Assembly (NCBI GenBank): GCA_002423665.1
Contig: DINJ01000140.1
Coordinates: forward strand, 774 to 9,811
DNA length: 9,038 nt
From: Bacteroidetes bacterium UBA5543
GTDB lineage: Bacteria > Bacteroidota > Bacteroidia > Chitinophagales > Chitinophagaceae
Direction of reading: 5' to 3'
Shown: piece after piece, positions 5,249-9,038 of the stretch
Position numbering within the stretch: position 1 is the first letter of the stretch
Layout: each line of letters begins with the position of its first letter
The notes under the pieces: model-generated
Databases searched by the model: none
Told to the model about the DNA's origin: nothing
What the model saw: only the letters and a program-made list of their open reading frames with translations
Position numbers and translations under genes: made by a program

Positions 5249-6030
5249 GCTGCTACAGGCTTGTACATCTTGTGCAACAGATGATAAAGCTCAGGGTATT
5301 GCTGCTGAAACAGCTGAGGCTGCTTGAAATAGTACTCTGAAATCACGGCGAAAAATTCGGCCTCATTTGTAGCCCCGTACGGATTGATATCAGTATACCC
5401 CTCTTTTATAGCGCGAATATATGTCTGCATATAGCTGCGCCATTCTTTTGAGCTGCTCTTGTCCAGCAGGTATTGTGGCACACCATCAATAGCACCATCC
5501 GCCTTGTCTACCAGGTGTGCAAATTCATGGATGGCTGTGTTATGCATATTGTCGGGATAAATAAACCCGGCCCTGAGTGCGGGTTGGGATAATATCATCT
5601 GCCTGTGTAGCACGCCCTCTCCTACCAGGCCCAGCACATCACGTCCCGGGCCATCGATGTCATACTGCCGGTTAAAGGTGTCGCTGTACAGGAGTATTTC
5701 ATTCAGGTTGTAATATCGCCAGTCGGCATGGCCGAAAAGTGGAATTATTGCAGCTGCTGCAATAAACACACGGTCTATATCATGTACTGTAACCCCATCC
5801 ACCCCTGTTATTTTCGTCCTGGACAAGAAATCGCGCATCCTTTCTTCAAACTTTGCTTTTTCTTCGTGTGAAAGGGCAACATAAAACGGAACATAATTGT
5901 ATAAAAGAAAACTGGTAACCTGTGGCAGCCGATATGCAGCAAGTTTCGCCTTCTTTTTTCTACCACGCAGGTATAGAAAAACAAGGAGGATGGCAACAGA
6001 CAATAAAATGATTATGCCCTTTAATAACAT
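5245..6030 (-). CDS. MtfA-like zinc-dependent peptidase (M90), membrane-anchored
   Basis: This 261-residue protein of the MtfA family has the zinc motif HEFAHLVD (168-175; His168, Glu169, His172) and a downstream NEAEFFAVISEYYF segment (222-235) supplying the expected glutamate ligand. In Escherichia coli MtfA is a cytosolic aminopeptidase tied to glucose-PTS control through Mlc; that link should not be carried over here. Unlike that protein, this one begins with a hydrophobic helix (about 4-20) followed by RGRKKK, suggesting a membrane anchor with the catalytic part in the cytoplasm by the positive-inside rule. No other Met occurs before residue 65, so the start is secure. Its -7 element lies only four bases from the ATG. 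It is convergent with the DUF6265-like gene. Confidence 0.88.
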   Translation of the reverse strand: MLLKGIIILLSVAILLVFLYLRGRKKKAKLAAYRLPQVTSFLLYNYVPFYVALSHEEKAKFEERMRDFLSRTKITGVDGVTVHDIDRVFIAAAAIIPLFGHADWRYYNLNEILLYSDTFNRQYDIDGPGRDVLGLVGEGVLHRQMILSQPALRAGFIYPDNMHNTAIHEFAHLVDKADGAIDGVPQYLLDKSSSKEWRSYMQTYIRAIKEGYTDINPYGATNEAEFFAVISEYYFKQPQLFQQQYPELYHLLHKMYKPVAA

Positions 6031-6034
6031 ATAC

Positions 6035-6042
6035 CAAATCTA
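6035..6042 (-). promoter_or_regulatory. Promoter -7 element for the mtfA-like gene
   Basis: On the minus strand this reads TAGATTTG, matching TAnnTTTG. Only four bases separate it from the ATG at 6030, so the transcript would be leaderless or nearly so. No TTG at the usual -33 spacing was found, so the call is moderate. Confidence 0.5.
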
Positions 6043-6094
6043 AGATTAAGAAAAATAACCCCCGGTATACAATCATAGACAAAATATATTCAGC

Positions 6095-6131
6095 ACCAAA
6101 AGAAGAAGGGCTGCCCAGTTGAGCAGTCCTT
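6095..6131 (-). terminator. Intrinsic terminator after the arsR-type gene
   Basis: On the minus strand, the arm at 6131-6121 pairs with the arm at 6116-6106 over 11 positions with one A-C mismatch and one G-U, around a four-base loop, followed by TCTTCTTTT. It lies 29 bases after the regulator's stop and separates it from the mtfA-like gene. Confidence 0.8.
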
Positions 6132-6159
6132 CCTGTGAATTTTATTGACTGAGTGTTAA

Positions 6160-6522
6160 TTACGCTTCGTCAGAATTTACCAACTCATTCACAAACTTAG
6201 CAACCGCTGCTATACGTGCGTGGTTCAGAGCATAGTGGATGAATTTACCATCACGCTCAGTAATCACGATGTTAGCACGACGCAAAATCGCCAGGTGCTG
6301 AGAAGCAACTGACTGCTCCAAACGCAACTTTACGTAGATGTCTGTAACATTCATACGCTTGTTCTCTTCCAGCAACTTGACTATTTGCTGGCGCAATTTG
6401 TGGTTGATCGCCCTCAAAGTCATAGCTGCGTTTTTCACTGCCATGTAATCCAGCTTAATTTGTTCGTTTGAACCTTCATCTTTACGAATAACCAGCGTGT
6501 TGGCTGACATAGTCGTTTCCAT
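6160..6522 (-). CDS. ArsR-family winged-helix transcriptional regulator
   Basis: The protein has 120 residues with an ArsR/SmtB-type winged helix: a dimerisation helix (about 27-40), HKLRQQIVKLLEE (41-53), the helix-turn-helix from MNVTDIYVKL to SQHLAILRRANIV (57-86) and a beta wing ITERDGKFIHYAL (87-99), then a C-terminal helix. There is no cysteine anywhere, so thiolate metal sensing and persulphide sensing are excluded; the C-terminal helix has a single His (101), so a CzrA-like zinc site is also unlikely. Two starts are possible, Met1 and Met5. It is a single-gene unit with its own promoter and terminator, between tsaB and the mtfA-like gene. What it senses and which genes it controls are unknown; repeats at its transcription start suggest autoregulation. 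Confidence 0.9.
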   Translation of the reverse strand: METTMSANTLVIRKDEGSNEQIKLDYMAVKNAAMTLRAINHKLRQQIVKLLEENKRMNVTDIYVKLRLEQSVASQHLAILRRANIVITERDGKFIHYALNHARIAAVAKFVNELVNSDEA

Positions 6523-6575
6523 CTACATTAAAATTTAACTAATGAATAATAAGAATTAATACGATTTAATATATA

Positions 6576-6600
6576 ATATAGGAATACTATATGTATACTA
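6576..6600 (-). promoter_or_regulatory. Possible operator at the arsR-type transcription start
   Basis: ATATAG (6576-6581) and CTATAT (6587-6592) form a perfect 6-bp inverted repeat with a five-base spacer. On the minus strand TAGTAT also occurs twice, at 6600-6595 and 6589-6584, 11 bases apart, about one helical turn. Both lie just downstream of the predicted start site, where a bound repressor would block transcription. The region is AT-rich, so chance is possible. Confidence 0.4.
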
Positions 6601-6608
6601 ATGGACTG

Positions 6609-6639
6609 CAAACATACACCAAATGCAAATATGAAACAA
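6609..6639 (-). promoter_or_regulatory. Promoter of the arsR-type gene (-33 and -7)
   Basis: On the minus strand, TTG (6639-6637), a 20-base spacer and TATGTTTG followed by C (6616-6609) give a full Bacteroidota promoter. Transcription should start near 6603, leaving an AT-rich leader of about 80 bases before the ATG at 6522. Confidence 0.7.
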
Positions 6640-6708
6640 CAATATATTCATAGATTCTGTTAAACCACAGTTAAAATGAATTTATTGAATAATACAATGT
6701 AACTTCAA

Positions 6709-7395
6709 CTAACTGACATTCTTTGGTTTATGCGTATAAACCTGTTTTAAATAAAAAGGCTCGGCATTAGCTAAACTGACAATTCTATTACAATTGAATT
6801 CATCAAATGCATATGCGGCCCATGCTACAAAATCAGGTTGTTTAGTATCGTTGGCTATAATATCCCTACCGTTAAAGCTATCAATGATCATCTCATCTAT
6901 GTGCCCTGTTAAACAGATTTTTCCCTTTAGAGTAGCGGTGAGTTTCGCAATGTCAATAGCATTGATATGCTGTGGTTCGCATAAGATATTCAGTTCTTTG
7001 TCATACACAGCTATGAAATACTCTCCTTCTCGTGCCTGTAAAACAGACATATATACAGTGGCATTGCTATTTGTGTCTGCTATCGCAGCAAGGTTGAGCA
7101 TCAGCAACCTGTTGTGCATCATAAGCGGTTTCTCTGTAGCATAACAATACCCCTTGGCTGTAGCCAGACCTATCCTGAGCCCCGTATAGGAACCCGGCCC
7201 GCCATTTACACAAAATGCAGCAATATCAGGGATACCTATGTTGTTATCTGCCAGTAGCCCATCAATATCATTGTTAATGGTAGCCGCATGATTACGGGCG
7301 TTGGTTTGCTCCCTGATAGCAAGAAGCTTACCGTCTTTGGCCAGCGCCAGAATTCCAATTTCGGAAGAAGTATCTATATGTAAAATATATGCCAT
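6709..7395 (-). CDS. tsaB: tRNA threonylcarbamoyladenosine biosynthesis protein TsaB
   Basis: TsaB is the ASKHA-fold partner of TsaD in making t6A37 on ANN-decoding tRNAs in the cytoplasm. The 228 residues match the family. The N-terminus ILHIDTSSEIGILAL (4-18), the HAATINNDIDGLL segment (36-48) and especially NGGPGSYTGLRIGLATAKG (64-82) are diagnostic; AREGEYFIAVYD (121-132) and the ending AEPFYLKQVY (211-220) also fit. Unlike TsaD it lacks the HxxxH metal site, as expected. It is divergent from ridA across a 69-base spacer. No terminator is visible after its stop, so some readthrough into the arsR-type gene is possible. Its coding sequence is noticeably richer in A and T than the ribosomal protein genes. 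Confidence 0.95.
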   Translation of the reverse strand: MAYILHIDTSSEIGILALAKDGKLLAIREQTNARNHAATINNDIDGLLADNNIGIPDIAAFCVNGGPGSYTGLRIGLATAKGYCYATEKPLMMHNRLLMLNLAAIADTNSNATVYMSVLQAREGEYFIAVYDKELNILCEPQHINAIDIAKLTATLKGKICLTGHIDEMIIDSFNGRDIIANDTKQPDFVAWAAYAFDEFNCNRIVSLANAEPFYLKQVYTHKPKNVS

Positions 7396-7405
7396 AAAAA
7401 GAAAG

Positions 7406-7413
7406 CAAATGTA
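7406..7413 (-). promoter_or_regulatory. Promoter -7 element for tsaB
   Basis: On the minus strand this reads TACATTTG followed by C, a match to TAnnTTTG. Only ten bases separate it from the ATG at 7395, so the leader would be just a few bases long. A TTTT lies near the -33 position, but there is no clear TTG. Confidence 0.6.
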
Positions 7414-7451
7414 CTACACCTGCGCGAGTGGCGAAAATCAGTTCTTTCGTG

Positions 7452-7459
7452 TAGGTTTG
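7452..7459 (+). promoter_or_regulatory. Promoter -7 element for ridA
   Basis: TAGGTTTG followed by C matches TAnnTTTG. Only five bases separate it from the ridA ATG at 7465, so transcription should begin at or within a base or two of the start codon. No clear -33 TTG was seen. Confidence 0.6.
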
Positions 7460-7464
7460 CAACT

Positions 7465-7845
7465 ATGGAAAAGAAAGTAATACGCACAGATAACGCACCA
7501 GCACCAATAGGGCCATACAACCAGGCCATACAATACGGTGATATGTTGTTTGTATCAGGACAGATTGCGATAAACCCGGCAAGCGGAGAACTGGTTCAAG
7601 GAGATATACAACTGGAAACCAGGCAGGTGATGGAAAACCTGAAAGCCGTGTTGGCGGAAGCAGGTATGGATTTCAGTAACGTGATTAAGTCAACCATCTT
7701 CCTGATGGATATGGGGCAATTTGCATTGGTAAATGAAGTGTACGGGTATTACTTTACAGATAATCCGCCCGCCCGTGAAACTGTACAGGTAGCCGGCTTG
7801 CCCAAAGGCGTAAACGTGGAAATAAGCGTTGTGGCTGGCCGATAA
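7465..7845 (+). CDS. ridA: RidA family reactive imine/enamine deaminase
   Basis: RidA (YjgF/YER057c/UK114 family) hydrolyses reactive 2-aminoacrylate and related enamines/imines formed by PLP enzymes, releasing ammonia. The 126 residues are the standard length. Family marks are APAPIGPYNQAI (11-22; Tyr18), FVSGQIAINP (29-38), the central NLKAVLAEAGMDFSNVIKST segment, the active-site arginine in PPARETVQV (Arg104) and the glutamate in NVEISVVA (Glu119). The active Arg places it in the catalytically competent RidA subgroup and not among the inactive homologues. The trimer should be cytoplasmic. The ATG at 7465 lies five bases from its -7 element. No amino-acid biosynthesis gene is adjacent. A terminator follows about 60 bases after the stop. 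Confidence 0.95.
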   Translation: MEKKVIRTDNAPAPIGPYNQAIQYGDMLFVSGQIAINPASGELVQGDIQLETRQVMENLKAVLAEAGMDFSNVIKSTIFLMDMGQFALVNEVYGYYFTDNPPARETVQVAGLPKGVNVEISVVAGR

Positions 7846-7903
7846 TAACTTTTAAGGCTCAAAGCCCTCAAAGTATTGATAATACTGCTTTCCACACATT
7901 GTT

Positions 7904-7940
7904 AAAACCCCTGATATTCCTTGCTGATACAGGGGTTTTT
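7904..7940 (+). terminator. Intrinsic terminator after ridA
   Basis: AAAACCCCTG (7904-7913) pairs perfectly with CAGGGGTTTT (7930-7939) around a 16-base loop, ending in five Ts. Two weaker hairpins precede it (GGCT/AGCC at 7856-7866 and AGTATT/AATACT at 7872-7886). The terminator overlaps the gyrB promoter. Confidence 0.8.
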
Positions 7941-7951
7941 CGCTATATTTG
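7921..7951 (+). promoter_or_regulatory. gyrB promoter (-33 and -7)
   Basis: TTG (7921-7923), a 20-base spacer and TATATTTG (7944-7951), followed by C, form a complete Bacteroidota promoter. The -33 TTG lies in the loop of the ridA terminator and the terminator's right arm forms most of the spacer. Transcription should start near 7957, about 98 bases before the gyrB ATG. Confidence 0.75.
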
Positions 7952-7953
7952 CA

Positions 7954-8039
7954 AGGTTATAGTCAACCTGACGCATAAGTCAGAAACGGCATGTATTATT
8001 GCTGCCGTCAACTAACCATTTTGGGGCCTGAAACGCCTC
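7954..8039 (+). promoter_or_regulatory. Structured leader of gyrB with four short stem-loops
   Basis: Four hairpins can be drawn in series: AGGTT/AACCT (7954-7969), CTGAC/GTCAG (7968-7983), ACGGCA/TGCCGT (7986-8008) and GGGGC/GCCTC (8023-8039, one G-U). The first two share two bases and compete. No T tract follows any of them, so none is a terminator. No known riboswitch class was recognised. Confidence 0.4.
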
Positions 8040-8054
8040 TTGTTCAACAAACAT

Positions 8055-9038
8055 ATGAGTACAGAAAATACTGCTGTTAACACACCCACTCCTACCGGCT
8101 ACGATGCCGCGAGTATTCAGGTTTTAGAAGGTCTTGAGGCTGTGCGCAAGCGCCCGGCCATGTATATAGGCGATATTGGCGTAAAAGGTTTGCACCACCT
8201 TGTATACGAAGTAGTGGATAACTCAATAGATGAGGCCCTGGCCGGCCACTGTAAAAATATAGTTGTCAGCATACACGAGGACAATTCAATCAGTGTTCAG
8301 GATGATGGCCGAGGTATACCCACAGGTATACACCCAAAAGAAGGACGAAGCGCACTTGAAGTTGTAATGACAGTGTTGCACGCTGGTGGCAAATTTGATA
8401 AGGATTCTTATAAGGTTTCAGGGGGATTGCATGGTGTTGGTGTCAGTTGCGTAAACGCGCTCAGTAGCCATATGCATACTACCGTTCACCGCGAGGGTAA
8501 AATATTTGAGCAAGAGTACGAAAAGGGTATACCGATGTATTCGGTGCGTGAAATAGGCACCAGCGATATAAGAGGTACACACCAGCACTTCTGGCCTGAT
8601 AATACCATTTTCAAAGAAACTACATACAACAGAGAGATATTGGCCGGGCGCTTGCGCGAGCTGGCATACCTGAATAAAGGCATCCATATAACACTGGTGG
8701 ATAAGCGTGAGCAGGATGATAACGGGAATGATCAAAAAGAAATATTCTATAGCGAAGGTGGTATTATAGAATTTGTGCAAATGCTGGACGAGTCAGCCAA
8801 GCGCAGCCCATTATTATCAACGCCGGTATACGTAGAATCTCACGACCCTGAAACTAACGTAGCTGTAGAGGTAGCGATGAATTACAATACGTCCTACAAT
8901 GAGCATATATTTTCTTACGTAAATAACATCAACACGATTGAAGGGGGTACTCACGTTGCCGGTTTCCGCAGGTCTATCACCCGTGTATTCAAATCTTACG
9001 GAGATAAAAACAAATTGTTTGAAAGGGCAAAAGTTGAA
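8055..9038 (+). CDS. gyrB: DNA gyrase subunit B (N-terminal 328 residues, cut by window end)
   Basis: GyrB is the ATPase subunit of DNA gyrase, which introduces negative supercoils. The reading frame is open from ATG 8055 to the window edge, 328 codons, roughly half of a normal GyrB. The GHKL ATPase site is complete: LEGLEAVRKRPAMYIGD (24-40), YEVVDNSIDEA with Glu52 and Asn56, QDDGRGIP with Asp83 (82-89) and the lid GGLHGVGVS (123-131). The start of the transducer domain follows, including the motif around IEGGTHVAGFRRSITR. GLHHLVYEVVDNSIDEA and the HPKEGRSALE stretch favour GyrB over ParE. The start gives a short variable N-tail before the conserved region, as usual. It has its own promoter and leader. 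Confidence 0.96.
   Translation, partial: MSTENTAVNTPTPTGYDAASIQVLEGLEAVRKRPAMYIGDIGVKGLHHLVYEVVDNSIDEALAGHCKNIVVSIHEDNSISVQDDGRGIPTGIHPKEGRSALEVVMTVLHAGGKFDKDSYKVSGGLHGVGVSCVNALSSHMHTTVHREGKIFEQEYEKGIPMYSVREIGTSDIRGTHQHFWPDNTIFKETTYNREILAGRLRELAYLNKGIHITLVDKREQDDNGNDQKEIFYSEGGIIEFVQMLDESAKRSPLLSTPVYVESHDPETNVAVEVAMNYNTSYNEHIFSYVNNINTIEGGTHVAGFRRSITRVFKSYGDKNKLFERAKVE

Noticed and set aside
6640..6708. Terminator after tsaB
   Set aside because: Only very short AT-only pairings can be drawn; no GC stem with a T tract is present.
8418..8780. Minus-strand frames of 120 and 65 residues inside gyrB
   Set aside because: They lie within a continuous gyrB reading frame and are its reverse-strand shadow.

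Overview
The window looks like a chromosomal housekeeping segment from a member of the Bacteroidota, probably Chitinophagaceae-like. The lineage call rests on several signs. Many genes have TAnnTTTG-type -7 promoter elements, two of them with a TTG exactly 20 bases upstream. Shine-Dalgarno sequences are mostly absent. Short lipoproteins with a lipobox Cys are common, and the IspE, TsaB, RidA and GyrB sequences have a Bacteroidota flavour. No mobile element, CRISPR array, tRNA or rRNA was seen, and no clearly new multi-gene system. The most unusual DNA is non-coding.

Layout, left to right. Positions 1-74 are the tail of an unidentified gene, followed by a 58-residue helical protein (99-275). 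A 330-base gap (276-603) holds two oppositely oriented arrays of a degenerate 8-bp repeat, a variant octamer cluster between them, and a promoter. The ribosomal protein genes rpmI and rplT follow, ending in a good intrinsic terminator. Next come two secreted lipoproteins: a permuted NlpC/P60 (YiiX-like) cysteine hydrolase and a MORN-like repeat protein. The second meets ispE stop-to-stop. Divergent from ispE runs a plus-strand group: an orphan LolD/MacB-type ABC ATPase, a PduO-type cobalamin adenosyltransferase and a DUF6265-like lipoprotein. That group runs into a convergent MtfA-like zinc peptidase with overlapping stop codons. Further right on the minus strand are a cysteine-free ArsR-type regulator with its own promoter, possible operator and terminator, and tsaB. 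Divergent from tsaB is ridA. A terminator after ridA contains most of the gyrB promoter; gyrB has a leader of about 100 bases with several possible hairpins and is cut off by the window end at 328 codons.

Functionally this is a mix of translation (bL35, bL20, TsaB for tRNA t6A), isoprenoid synthesis (IspE), cofactor activation (PduO), metabolite damage control (RidA), DNA topology (GyrB) and envelope proteins. Genes mostly form one- to three-gene units. Points worth checking are the octamer arrays, the gyrB leader and its nested promoter, apparently leaderless starts for ridA and mtfA, the repeats at the arsR start site, and convergent gene pairs with no space for a terminator.
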